Part shown: piece after piece, positions 6,307 through 14,334 of the stretch | Numbering within the stretch: position 1 is the first letter of the stretch | Layout: every line of letters begins with the position of its first letter | Assembly (NCBI GenBank): GCA_017459675.1 | Contig: JAFUCM010000027.1 | Coordinates: 1 to 34,124 of the forward strand | Origin: Eubacterium sp. | Lineage (GTDB): Bacteria; Bacillota; Clostridia; Lachnospirales; Lachnospiraceae | Reading direction: 5' to 3' | DNA: 34,124 nt | Notes under the pieces: generated by a model | The model's database searches: none | Told to the model about the DNA's origin: nothing | The model's input: only the letters and a program-made list of their open reading frames with translations | Translations under genes and position numbers: made by a program

Positions 6307-8287
6307 ATCGCACCTCAATTACCGGCTCACCCGGCTCTACCGGACCGGTCTTAATACCTTTAACTTCAGCGTAATCATCGGTATTCGTGACGATGATCGG
6401 TGTATCAATCTTGTAGCCCGCAGCCTGGATGCCGGCAAGGTCAACTTCCAGCAGAAGCTGTCCCTTCTTCACCTCATCGCCGCTGTTCGCATGTGCCGTA
6501 AAGTACTTGCCTTCGAGCTGTACGGTATCGATACCGACATGAATCAGAACTTCGACATCGTCTTTGGATGTCAGGCCGAGTGCGTGTTTGGTGTCATAGA
6601 GCAGATCCAGAGAGCCGTCGAACGGCGCGTAGATCTTGCCGTCTTCCGGAATGATTCCGATGCCGGAACCAAGTACCTCTGCCGCAAATGTCGGATCCTG
6701 AATCTCAGCGGACGGAATTGCTTTGCCTTTTGCAGGCGCATAAATGATCTTCGGCTCGCCGGCAGCTTCTGTGCCGGAGGCTGCATCCGCCTCTGATGCT
6801 GCAGCAGCACCTGCCGCAGCTGCAGCGCCTGCTGCTACCGTCTCACCAACTGCGGTAGTTGTCTTTTCTTCTGATTTTTTGAGCCGTTCCAGTTCCTCTG
6901 CCGGATCCTTATACAGAATAAAGGAAATTGCAAATGCCGCCACGAAGGAAACCAGAAGGATCAGTGCGTAAGAAAGGGTAAATCCCGGTGTGATCAGGAA
7001 ACCGAACAGACCGGTTACACCATAAGCCGTCGCGCCGACACCTGTCAGAGTGGCAACCATACCGCCGAGTCCGCCGCCGATGCAGCCCGCGATAAACGGG
7101 GTGCGGTAGCGCACGTTGACACCGAAGATTGCCGGCTCAGTAATGCCGAGGAACGCGGACAGCGAGGACGGCATTGCCACGGATTTGGTCTTCGGGTTCT
7201 TTGATTTGAAAGAAACTGCCATTGCCGCGGCACCCTGTGCGACGTTTGCCGCGGTTGCAACCGGCATCCAGGTATTCAGGCCGCCGGCGCCGAGCATCTG
7301 TGCCTCGATCATGTTGTACATATGATGGAAGCCCGCAACGACTGTAAATGCATACAGGAAGCCGACCAGCAGTCCTCCGATTCCAAACGGCAGTCCGATC
7401 AGTGCCTTCGCCGCTGCCAGAATCCATCCCTCAACCGTTGAGAAGACCGGTCCGATCACTGCGATGGTAAGAAGGCCTGTAACCAGTACCGTTACCAGCG
7501 GTGTGACAAAGAGATCCAGCATTTCCGGAACTGCCTTGTGCAGCTTCTTCTCAATCCAGCACATGAAAAGAATTGCAATGATAACCGGGATAACGTGGCC
7601 CTGATAGCCGAGGTTTGTGACACTGTAGCCGCCGACGTGGAAGAATTCCTTGATCGCCGGGTTCAGAATCATGTTGCCGGTTCCGTCATCGATATAATGC
7701 GTCCACGCATTGACCAGCGACGGGTGTACCATGATAAATCCGATGACCGCTGCCAGGAACTGGTTGCCGCCGAATTTCTTTGCCGCACTGATCGCGATCA
7801 GGATCGGCAGCATCGAGAGTGCCGCACCTGCAAACAGATTGATAATTTCATAGAGTGAACTGTTTGCCATACTCGGCCAGAGCTGGGTCATGCCGCCCAG
7901 AAGGCCGTTCAGAAGTCCGGATGCAACGATTGCCGGAATGATCGGAACGAAAATATCACCGAGTGTCTTGATTGCCCGGAAGAACGGATTCTGCTTCGAT
8001 GCAGCTGCCTGCTTGACATCCTCCTTGGACCCCTCCGAAACACCTGCCATTTTAATAAACTCATCGTAAACCTTATTGACCGCACCGGTCCCGATGATGA
8101 CCTGAATCTGTCCGGATGCCTCAAAACATCCTTTTACGCCATCGACATCCTCGACCGCTGCCTTGTCCAGCTTACTGTTGTCCGCGATAACCAGGCGAAG
8201 ACGCGTCGCACAATGTGCCGCTGAAATTACATTCCCCGGTCCGCCGACGTGATCCAGCACGCCCTGCGCTGTCTGCTTGTAATCCAT
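6305..8287 (-). CDS. scrA: Sucrose-type PTS transporter, EIIBCA
   Basis: The 660-residue membrane permease takes up sucrose while phosphorylating it. The domain order is EIIB (1-85, phosphocysteine Cys26 in AAHCATRLRL), EIIC (about 105-455, around ten membrane segments) and EIIA (about 525-660, active His583 in VLIHVGIDTVQL). An Ala/Gly/Glu-rich linker of about 40 residues joins EIIC and EIIA. The start is ATG 8287 after AGGAGG; the longer frame to 8347 is upstream extension. As the first gene of the operon it has its own promoter and a ~120-nt leader. Sucrose specificity is inferred from scrB and scrK; trehalose and beta-glucoside permeases share the fold. No LacI-type or antiterminator gene lies in the window. 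Confidence 0.93.
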   Translation of the reverse strand: MDYKQTAQGVLDHVGGPGNVISAAHCATRLRLVIADNSKLDKAAVEDVDGVKGCFEASGQIQVIIGTGAVNKVYDEFIKMAGVSEGSKEDVKQAAASKQNPFFRAIKTLGDIFVPIIPAIVASGLLNGLLGGMTQLWPSMANSSLYEIINLFAGAALSMLPILIAISAAKKFGGNQFLAAVIGFIMVHPSLVNAWTHYIDDGTGNMILNPAIKEFFHVGGYSVTNLGYQGHVIPVIIAILFMCWIEKKLHKAVPEMLDLFVTPLVTVLVTGLLTIAVIGPVFSTVEGWILAAAKALIGLPFGIGGLLVGFLYAFTVVAGFHHMYNMIEAQMLGAGGLNTWMPVATAANVAQGAAAMAVSFKSKNPKTKSVAMPSSLSAFLGITEPAIFGVNVRYRTPFIAGCIGGGLGGMVATLTGVGATAYGVTGLFGFLITPGFTLSYALILLVSFVAAFAISFILYKDPAEELERLKKSEEKTTTAVGETVAAGAAAAAGAAAASEADAASGTEAAGEPKIIYAPAKGKAIPSAEIQDPTFAAEVLGSGIGIIPEDGKIYAPFDGSLDLLYDTKHALGLTSKDDVEVLIHVGIDTVQLEGKYFTAHANSGDEVKKGQLLLEVDLAGIQAAGYKIDTPIIVTNTDDYAEVKGIKTGPVEPGEPVIEVR

Positions 8288-8414
8288 AAAGTACCTCCTG
8301 TTCTTCCCTCTACTTTTTACGAGTAACCCGCGATGCACTGATGTCAACCACTCACATCTGTATAAACAGGCATCTCATATCCCGGCTCCTCTCCGAAACC
8401 AGAATATAGGCAAT

Positions 8415-8443
8415 ATTATACAAAAATAAATGCCGCCTGTAAA
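8415..8443 (-). promoter_or_regulatory. scr operon promoter
   Basis: On the minus strand TTTACA (8443-8438), a 17-bp spacer and a perfect TATAAT (8420-8415) lie about 125 bp upstream of scrA. The -35 box is inside the loop of the 8428-8458 hairpin and the spacer overlaps one arm, so anything that binds the palindrome would also block the promoter. Confidence 0.8.
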
Positions 8444-8458
8444 TATCCGGCGGCATTT
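8421..8458 (-). terminator. Terminator-like hairpin overlapping the scr promoter
   Basis: AAATGCCGCC (8428-8437) and GGCGGCATTT (8449-8458) are perfectly complementary with an 11-nt loop. On the minus strand the stem runs into TTTATTTTTG, a serviceable U-tract, so it can end transcripts coming from the amidase gene. The same palindrome could be an operator for the scr promoter it overlaps. Confidence 0.6.
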
Positions 8459-8499
8459 TGTACAAAGGCTCCATATTTTGATATGCATTCTACAGCTGC

Positions 8500-8528
8500 T
8501 TGCAGAATTCCCATCCATTTCTTATAAT
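8500..8528 (+). promoter_or_regulatory. Promoter of a probable small RNA
   Basis: TTGCAG (8500-8505), a 17-bp spacer and a perfect TATAAT (8523-8528) point rightwards. No coding sequence lies downstream on this strand before the strong T-run at 8640-8645. Confidence 0.7.
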
Positions 8529-8534
8529 AAAACT

Positions 8535-8645
8535 ACGCAGCCGGTCCTTCGGAGGGGTGCTCCTGAAATAAGGGGTATTGCCTGTGTCCAGGTTCACATT
8601 TATAGAGATTTCCCGTGGAACACTAGGCAGCCGGCGGCATTTTTT
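8535..8645 (+). ncRNA. Candidate small RNA of about 110 nt
   Basis: The predicted transcript runs from just after the promoter to the T6 run at 8640-8645. Its ends pair: GCAGCCGG (8537-8544) with CCGGCGGC (8631-8638), seven of eight. Internal helices are GCTCCT (8559-8564) with AGGGGT (8571-8576), and TGCCT (8579-8583) with AGGCA (8625-8629), the latter extended by GTGT/ACAC. The closing stem followed directly by U6 gives an intrinsic terminator, which ends on the stop codon of the convergent amidase gene. Size and closed-rod shape resemble housekeeping RNAs, but the SRP core motif is missing and it is short for 6S RNA, so the class is open. Confidence 0.6.
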
Positions 8646-9795
8646 ACGGATTCACTGTTTTTTCTGACAGGCTGCCGCTTTTCTTTGTGAGGCGCGCCAG
8701 TGCGCCGTCCTTCACGGGATTCTCCCGGAAATATTTCTCAAGTCCCGCTGTAATTCCCTCTGCGACAATTTTCTGTGCCGCCTCAGAGTGGTCCGAACTC
8801 TTGTCTCCGACCTCCACATCGACCGACGGCACCGTCGAGTACGATGTCTGGGTCAGATCCAGTGCGATCGATCCGCCGCTGAAGATCCGGACACCACTTT
8901 CCTCTGCGCCTGCAAGGATCGCCTCGCCGAGCGCATCGTGTTTCTCCCAGTTCGAAGCCACCGGTTCCATTGCTTTATAAGAAGCATTGTCGGGCACGCG
9001 GATGTAGAAAAATCCTTTGTCTCCCGCTGTTGAATCGTAGTGCAGGGAAATATGACAGTCCGCGCAGTTATTTGCAAAGACCGTCCGGGCGATGTTATCG
9101 AGCTGTGTATCGTCATTATCCCGGATCATCAGCACGTCAAATCCTGCCTTCAGCAGATCCTCTTTGACCAGCTTCGCCAGCTGCAGAACCGCTTCCGCCT
9201 CTTTCGTGCCGTCATTGAAGGTCATGCCGCTGTTGATGGCCGTCGCCATCGTGGCGCCGGAGGAGGTACTGCCGCCGGTAACCTTGGCCGTGTGATCGGG
9301 ATGACAGTAGGTCTGCACCGTGTCCCCGCCGCTGCAGCCGTGTCCCGCATTCACTGCGACAACAATGTCTTTCCGCTTTGTTCCCTTTGCGTGCCAGAGC
9401 GTCACCGGATCCGTGTGGATTTTGGATTCATCCGCATATTCCCACGTCGGATCAAAGTTGATCTTTTCCTTTGCGGGCATCGCCGGCGTCGGTGTCGGCG
9501 TAACCCTGTCGGCCTGCAGGCCGGATTTTCCGGCGCCGCCTTTTCCCGTGCCGGAATCCGAATCCTTCCCGTTTCCGTTCTTACCGCTTTCCCCTGCGGC
9601 ACCGGTTCCTGCTGCATCCGAAGCAGCTGCCGCGTCGTCCGCCGTCATTCCTTCTGCGTCGGCGGAACTGGTCACCTCTTCCAGCTGGTCTGCTTTATAG
9701 GATGTATTGCCCATGCTGCAGGCACCGAGCAGAAGCGATGCCGCCAGCATTCCGGTTATCATCATCTGTCTGCCCCATATTATGTTATTTTTCAT
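8644..9795 (-). CDS. Lipoprotein N-acetylmuramoyl-L-alanine amidase (Amidase_3)
   Basis: The 383-residue protein likely sits on the outer face of the membrane and cuts the bond between muramic acid and L-alanine in peptidoglycan. The N-terminus has a lipoprotein signal with lipobox LLGAC (Cys26). Residues 41-109 are a low-complexity Ala/Gly/Ser/Lys spacer ending in a TPTPTPAMP wall-spanning stretch. The catalytic domain has the zinc motifs VVAVNAGHG (His), the KEAEAVLQLA Glu, SLHYDST (His) and the late VDVEVGDKSS glutamate. An unusual insert follows the first His (GGDTVQTYCHPDHTAKVTGG). Start ATG 9795 has only a weak GGGA-type ribosome site; ATGs at codons 11 and 12 are alternatives. Confidence 0.88.
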   Translation of the reverse strand: MKNNIIWGRQMMITGMLAASLLLGACSMGNTSYKADQLEEVTSSADAEGMTADDAAAASDAAGTGAAGESGKNGNGKDSDSGTGKGGAGKSGLQADRVTPTPTPAMPAKEKINFDPTWEYADESKIHTDPVTLWHAKGTKRKDIVVAVNAGHGCSGGDTVQTYCHPDHTAKVTGGSTSSGATMATAINSGMTFNDGTKEAEAVLQLAKLVKEDLLKAGFDVLMIRDNDDTQLDNIARTVFANNCADCHISLHYDSTAGDKGFFYIRVPDNASYKAMEPVASNWEKHDALGEAILAGAEESGVRIFSGGSIALDLTQTSYSTVPSVDVEVGDKSSDHSEAAQKIVAEGITAGLEKYFRENPVKDGALARLTKKSGSLSEKTVNP

Positions 9796-9863
9796 TTGCT
9801 GTCCCGTTTCCTGTTCTGTGTGTTTCGTCTGTTATATATGTTATGCTGTGCCGCATCCCGGCG

Positions 9864-9933
9864 GCGCCCCGCTTCGTTCTGCAACGCCCCGCCGCACTCC
9901 GTCAGCGCCCCGCTTCGTTCTGCAACGCCCCGC
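9864..9933. repeat. Direct repeat of 29 bp in the amidase upstream region
   Basis: Positions 9864-9892 and 9905-9933 are identical over 29 bp, GC-rich, beginning GCGCCCCGCTTCGTTCTG, with a period of 41 bp. They fill much of the 143-bp gap between the deaminase-like gene and the amidase gene. No ORF is present there. The GCCCCGC core resembles part of the dispersed repeat at 30741-30760. Confidence 0.8.
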
Positions 9934-9938
9934 TCAAC

Positions 9939-12551
9939 TCAAACCCGCAGATCCTCCAGAATCTGCGGCAGTACTTCGCGCTCATCCGCAAAGACCGTCA
10001 CATACCCTTCCAGCGACTCCGCCTTCTGCTTCAGCATCCGCGCATGCGCGCTGACGTAAATCCGCGACTTGTATTTTGCGTTTTTCGCCTCCTGGATCAT
10101 ATTGGCGCCGGAGCTGTTGCCGTCAAATGCCAGCAGCACCGACGGACGCCGCTTGAAGATCTCGTACGCGAAGCTCTTGTACAGGCCCATGGGCGTCGGC
10201 TCAATCGAGACGCGGATTGCCGCGCCGCTCTTTTTGAGCACGTCTGCTTCTTTCTGTGTAATCATCGTCGGCACAATTGAGAAAATCTGGAATTTTCTGT
10301 GGTACCGCGTCCGGTTCTGCTCCACGAGATACTGTTCATAACCGCGCAGCCTGTGTCCGACGACGAAGAAGATCTTCTCGGGATCCGCGTGTTCCAGCAC
10401 CGCGTCAATGATGCGCGTGCCGTATTCTTTCGCGGTCGTGGTCCTGCGGTCATTGTTGAAGCTGCCGCCCATCAGGACCACCGGCATGCCGTCGACCGGC
10501 ATTTCCTCGATCCGGCCCGCGAGCACTTCCTGCGAGACCAGCTTGCTCGCATCAATAAATGAAATGCTGCTGTCGATCTGCCGCGCGTCGATCCGGGCGC
10601 GGTAGTATGCGGCGATATCCGGAGCGCTTTTGCCGGCTTCTGCATGGCCGCCGGCTTTCCTGCCGTCCGCAGCCTGACCAGCTGCATGGCCATCTGTCTT
10701 TTCCAGACCGGCCGCCTCTTCCTGCAGTGCTTCCGCGAACCGCGCCTGCTTCCGCCGGAATCCGTCCATGCTCTTCTCCAGAATCACGTCCTCGCACTGC
10801 CGCATCCGCAGCATTTCTTCGTAGGTAAGATTGAGCATTTTCTCCAGCGACAGCTGCTCGTCGATCGAGTTCGTCCCATAGAGCGCACCGCCGTCCGTTC
10901 CCTGCACGCACCGCACGCCGCCAGCCAGATACTGCCGCAGCGGATGCTGTTCCAGGGAAGTCAGGTTGTTCAGGCGTACATTGGAGGTGATCTGGAACTC
11001 CAGCACGACGTGGCAGTCATTCAGTTCCCGGATCAGATCCTTTCCTTTTTTCGAGTGCAGATTGGCCGTGTACAGGCCGTGGCCGACCCGGATGTACGGC
11101 ATTTCCTGCCCTTCCTCCAGGGCATCTTTTACACAGGCAATGCTGTTGGCGACATTGTCCCGCAGGCTGTCATTTTCACCGGCGTGAATCCGCACGACAA
11201 AGGACGGATCCCGCCCCGCGATGCGCACGATTTCCCGGATCACCGGTTTCAGTTCCCGGATATCGTTAATCTCCTCGCCGATGATGTCCGCGCCCGCGAC
11301 GTACGGGTCCTCCGCGACCGCATCGAGCACCTGCAGATTTTCCCGGAAATAGTCCCCGGCGGTCACATTGTCCTTGATGATCGTCAGCGCGATCCTTCTG
11401 ATCGCCGCCAGAAAACGGATTACGACACCGGTCTCTTCGTAAATGGCCGGCATCACGGCATGCACCTCAGCCAGCATATCTGCGGCCTGCGGATTTTTGA
11501 CCAGCGTCGTATCGGAAATCTCGAGATACTGCACGCCGGCCGCGCGGCTGCTTCTGGCAATCCACAGCAGCTTGTCCTGGAAAATCGAGTTGTCCGCGTA
11601 GGCCGGATTCTGCCGGTCTGCCAGCATCTGGAACACATACTGCAGAATATCTTTGTCCGGAATCCTGCGGATCAGGCTGTTCTCATCATGATCCGCCCGC
11701 AGTTCAACGCCCATCTCGCTGCTGCCGAGGTCGATCTTCTCTGCCGATTCCACACCCTTGGCAAAGACATAGCGGTAAATATAGACCTTCTCCAGATTGG
11801 TAAATACCGCCTGCCCGTCTTTCATCACGGCCAGTGACGTGCGGATCCTGGCGATGTTGTACAGTGCATCCTCCGGATTGTTCAGAATCAGATCTGCAAA
11901 ATTGATAAAGGTGTTGTCGTCGATTTTCCGGGTCAGATATTTCCCGCCGAGCTGCGAATCCGCAAACTGTGCCGCGACGCGGTCCCGCTGCGCCTGCAGC
12001 TTCTCGTGCTGCGCGTCTGTGCACCGCAGCTTCAGCTTCTTGATGTAGTAGAGCGGATACCGGATCTGGTGTACGATGCCGATCGCGATCAGAATGTCCG
12101 GCCGCAGGTTTGCGTTCATATGCGTGTGCAGGTCCGTCCGGAACTTGCATTCATTGAGAATAAATGTTTTCACGATGGTCTTCTTGATGTCCAGCCGGTA
12201 GTCCTTCGTCTGGCTCATCAGCGTCTTCGAGATGGCCGGCACGGACGCTTTCATCTCCACCGTCCCGTCCGGATAAATATTCGCGACCTTCGTGTTGCCC
12301 AGCCGGAAAATGTAAATTTTCCGGTTGTAGCCGTCGATGTAGCAGGGAACTTTTCCCTCAACGATCTTCAGCCCCTGCGCGTCATAGGAAACAGGCAGAT
12401 CACACAATTTTGCGAGATTCGTAATCAGATTACCCGTCCCGTGGTTTGGTGTTTTCAGAATATAAAACAGATCATCGTTCTCACGGTAGAGATCGACGAT
12501 CATATCCTTTTCCCTGTCCAGATAGAACCGCTGAAACCATTTTCTGCTCAT
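9939..12551 (-). CDS. Adenosine/AMP-deaminase-family protein with C-terminal SLOG-like domain
   Basis: This 870-residue cytoplasmic protein has three parts. An N-terminal extension (1-~135) has no obvious family. A metal-dependent deaminase barrel (~136-610) shows the zinc HxH of FRTDLHTHMNA, the HAGEND motif, RVGHGL, ITSN and GTDGGALYGTN. A Rossmann-like domain (~685-870) has VVLMGGSFNNDR and a late SSGANMIQEAKN, resembling SLOG/LOG nucleotide-binding domains. A low-complexity Gly/Ala/His/Lys linker separates the last two. The usual Asp-Asp of the last barrel motif is Asp-Gly: the zinc-ligand Asp remains but the substrate-contacting Asp is lost, so the substrate may not be adenosine. ATG 12551 follows GGGGGA; the frame to 12608 starts at TTG. 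It is divergent from pyk. Confidence 0.8.
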   Translation of the reverse strand: MSRKWFQRFYLDREKDMIVDLYRENDDLFYILKTPNHGTGNLITNLAKLCDLPVSYDAQGLKIVEGKVPCYIDGYNRKIYIFRLGNTKVANIYPDGTVEMKASVPAISKTLMSQTKDYRLDIKKTIVKTFILNECKFRTDLHTHMNANLRPDILIAIGIVHQIRYPLYYIKKLKLRCTDAQHEKLQAQRDRVAAQFADSQLGGKYLTRKIDDNTFINFADLILNNPEDALYNIARIRTSLAVMKDGQAVFTNLEKVYIYRYVFAKGVESAEKIDLGSSEMGVELRADHDENSLIRRIPDKDILQYVFQMLADRQNPAYADNSIFQDKLLWIARSSRAAGVQYLEISDTTLVKNPQAADMLAEVHAVMPAIYEETGVVIRFLAAIRRIALTIIKDNVTAGDYFRENLQVLDAVAEDPYVAGADIIGEEINDIRELKPVIREIVRIAGRDPSFVVRIHAGENDSLRDNVANSIACVKDALEEGQEMPYIRVGHGLYTANLHSKKGKDLIRELNDCHVVLEFQITSNVRLNNLTSLEQHPLRQYLAGGVRCVQGTDGGALYGTNSIDEQLSLEKMLNLTYEEMLRMRQCEDVILEKSMDGFRRKQARFAEALQEEAAGLEKTDGHAAGQAADGRKAGGHAEAGKSAPDIAAYYRARIDARQIDSSISFIDASKLVSQEVLAGRIEEMPVDGMPVVLMGGSFNNDRRTTTAKEYGTRIIDAVLEHADPEKIFFVVGHRLRGYEQYLVEQNRTRYHRKFQIFSIVPTMITQKEADVLKKSGAAIRVSIEPTPMGLYKSFAYEIFKRRPSVLLAFDGNSSGANMIQEAKNAKYKSRIYVSAHARMLKQKAESLEGYVTVFADEREVLPQILEDLRV

Positions 12552-12630
12552 CCGTGTCTTTCCCCCATACGGTTTTCCACGAAGACCTTGTGAAAGGTTC
12601 TTCTGCAATTCTCAGCCATTTGTTTTATCC

Positions 12631-12659
12631 AGTATAACGGATTTCTCCATATGGGTAAA
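12631..12659 (-). promoter_or_regulatory. Promoter of the deaminase-like gene
   Basis: On the minus strand TTTACC (12659-12654), a 17-bp spacer and TATACT (12636-12631) lie about 80 bp upstream of the ATG at 12551. It lies within the 320-bp divergent region shared with pyk. Confidence 0.7.
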
Positions 12660-12685
12660 GTCGGGATCCGCAGATTCGCCGGAGG

Positions 12686-12717
12686 TACAACTTTCAGCGC
12701 CCCTGCTGAAAGTTGTA
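12686..12717. promoter_or_regulatory. Perfect 13-bp inverted repeat between divergent promoters
   Basis: TACAACTTTCAGC (12686-12698) and GCTGAAAGTTGTA (12705-12717) flank a 6-nt spacer. The right arm ends 9 bp before the pyk -35 box and the left arm is 26 bp upstream of the -35 box of the divergent gene. No U-tract follows, so an operator for a dimeric regulator acting on one or both promoters is the most likely role. Confidence 0.65.
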
Positions 12718-12726
12718 TATTCACAA

Positions 12727-12755
12727 TTGACTGAAAACACGCCCTGCATTAAAAT
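12727..12755 (+). promoter_or_regulatory. pyk promoter
   Basis: TTGACT (12727-12732), a 17-bp spacer and TAAAAT (12750-12755) precede pyk by about 115 bp, giving a leader of roughly 110 nt. Confidence 0.75.
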
Positions 12756-12799
12756 CCTATTTAAAGCAGCATACACCGCATCTTTTCTATTGTCATAAC

Positions 12800-12815
12800 T
12801 GCTTTTATAAAAGCA
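12800..12815. promoter_or_regulatory. Perfect 16-bp palindrome in the pyk leader
   Basis: TGCTTTTATAAAAGCA reads the same on both strands. It lies in the transcribed leader, 56 bp before the pyk start codon. It could be a roadblock-type operator, but the AT-rich centre makes chance occurrence plausible. Confidence 0.4.
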
Positions 12816-12871
12816 TTCCCGGTTCATACAAATCTATAATTTTTAAACGAAAGGAGCAGTTCGAAAAATCC

Positions 12872-14287
12872 ATGAGAAAAACAAAAATCGTCTGTACCGT
12901 CGGACCGGCCAGTGATTCCGAGCGGACACTGCGCGAAATGTGCAAAGCCGGCATGAATGTCGCCCGTCTTAATTTTTCACACGGAACCCACGAAGAGCAG
13001 CAGCAGCGGATCGATCTGATCAAGAAAGTCCGTGCAGATCTGGATCTGCCAATCGCGATTCTGCTGGATACGAAAGGTCCTGAATACCGGATCGGCACCT
13101 TTGAAAACGGCAGCATCATGCTGCACAACGGCGATCTGTTCACATTTACGACAGAAGAAGTTACCGGCAGCGACTCGATCGTTTCTGTCAGCTATAAAAA
13201 TCTCGCAAATGAAATGGAGCCCGGCGACACCATCCTTGTCAACAACGGACTGGTCGCTTTCAAGGTTCTTTCTGCCGACGGCATCAAGATCAATACGGAA
13301 GTCACGATCGGCGGCGAACTGAAGGACCGCAAGAGCATGAGCTTCCCCGGCAAGGTCTTCAAGCAGGAATACCTCTCGGAACAGGACGAGAAGGACATCC
13401 TGTTCGGTCTGAAAAATGACGTGGATTTCATCGCCTGTTCCTTTGTCTCGCGCAAACAGGATCTGATGGATGTCCATGCACTTCTGCAGTCTGCCGGCAA
13501 AGAAGACACCGTCGAACTGATCGCAAAGATCGAGAACCAGGCCGGCGCAGATAACATTGAGGAGATATGCGAAGCCTGCGGCGGCATCATGATTGCCCGC
13601 GGCGATATGGGCGTCGAGATTCCCTACGAAGAACTGCCCGGCATCCAGAAAAAGCTGATCGATACCTGCCGCCTGCTCGGCAAGCGTGTCATCACGGCTA
13701 CCGAGATGCTCGAATCCATGATCCACAGCCCGCGCCCGACCCGCGCAGAGGCATCCGACGTCGCGAATGCCGTTTACGACGGCACCAGCGCGGTCATGCT
13801 CTCCGGCGAGACCGCTGCCGGCGAATATCCGGTTCAGGCTGTGGCTGCCATGGCAAAAATCGCCGAGGCGACCGAAAACAACATCGATTACACACAGAAA
13901 TTCCACGACTATAAATTTGACATCCAGAACGAGTCGGATGCGATCTCCCACGCGGCCTGCGGCATGGCCATCGACATCGGCGCGACAACCATTGTCGCAT
14001 GCTCCCTGTCCGGCGCAACCGCCCGCATGGTCTCCCGCTTCCGCTCACCGATCCCGATCATCGGCCTGACAACCAACGAGAAGGCATGGCGCCAGCTGAA
14101 TCTCTCCTGGGCCGTCACGCCGCGGATGTGCGAGGTACTGCCGTCCACAGAAGTTCTCTTCTACACAGCAAGGAAAATCGCGATTGATGCGATGAATATG
14201 CAGAAAGGTGAGAAGGTTGTAATCACCGGCGGCGTCACCAACGGGCAGTCGGGGAATACGAATCTGATTAAGATTGAAGAGGTGTAA
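12872..14287 (+). CDS. pyk: Pyruvate kinase
   Basis: The 471-residue cytoplasmic enzyme makes pyruvate and ATP from phosphoenolpyruvate and ADP, the last ATP-yielding step of glycolysis. It begins MRKTKIVCTVGPAS. The barrel carries ARLNFSHGTHEE, LLDTKGPEYRIG, IAKIENQAGADNIEEI, the signature region MIARGDMGVEIPYEELP, and TATEMLESMIHSPRPTRAEASDVANAV. A B domain is inserted at about residues 70-165. There is no extra C-terminal PEP-utiliser-like domain as found in some Bacillus enzymes. The AAAGGAG ribosome site is rather distant from the ATG (15 nt). The gene is monocistronic, with promoter and terminator both visible. Confidence 0.97.
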   Translation: MRKTKIVCTVGPASDSERTLREMCKAGMNVARLNFSHGTHEEQQQRIDLIKKVRADLDLPIAILLDTKGPEYRIGTFENGSIMLHNGDLFTFTTEEVTGSDSIVSVSYKNLANEMEPGDTILVNNGLVAFKVLSADGIKINTEVTIGGELKDRKSMSFPGKVFKQEYLSEQDEKDILFGLKNDVDFIACSFVSRKQDLMDVHALLQSAGKEDTVELIAKIENQAGADNIEEICEACGGIMIARGDMGVEIPYEELPGIQKKLIDTCRLLGKRVITATEMLESMIHSPRPTRAEASDVANAVYDGTSAVMLSGETAAGEYPVQAVAAMAKIAEATENNIDYTQKFHDYKFDIQNESDAISHAACGMAIDIGATTIVACSLSGATARMVSRFRSPIPIIGLTTNEKAWRQLNLSWAVTPRMCEVLPSTEVLFYTARKIAIDAMNMQKGEKVVITGGVTNGQSGNTNLIKIEEV

Positions 14288-14296
14288 AAAGCAGAG

Positions 14297-14331
14297 CTGC
14301 CGCATTGAGCTATTCAATGCGGCAGTCTTTT
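14297..14331 (+). terminator. pyk terminator
   Basis: CTGCCGCATTGA (14297-14308) and TCAATGCGGCAG (14314-14325) form a 12-bp stem with a 5-nt loop followed by TCTTTT. It starts 10 bp after the pyk stop codon. Confidence 0.9.
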
Positions 14332-14334
14332 ATA

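Noticed and set aside
8341-8400. SacT/LicT-type antiterminator RNA target in the scrA leader
   Set aside because: No match to the RAT motif and no overlapping terminator seen in the leader between the promoter and the ATG.
8535-8645. SRP (4.5S/scRNA) gene on either strand
   Set aside because: A GTGAACC stretch appears on the minus strand, but the conserved CAGGTCCGGAAGGAAGCAGC core is missing, and promoter and terminator point the other way.
9939-12551. RADAR anti-phage system
   Set aside because: Only a deaminase-family gene is present; no RdrA-type ATPase is next to it and pyruvate kinase is the neighbour. Kept only as a distant comparison.
12612-12827. 71-residue minus-strand frame in the pyk upstream region
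   Set aside because: Runs across both promoters and the 32-bp palindrome, lacks a ribosome site and shows no family resemblance.
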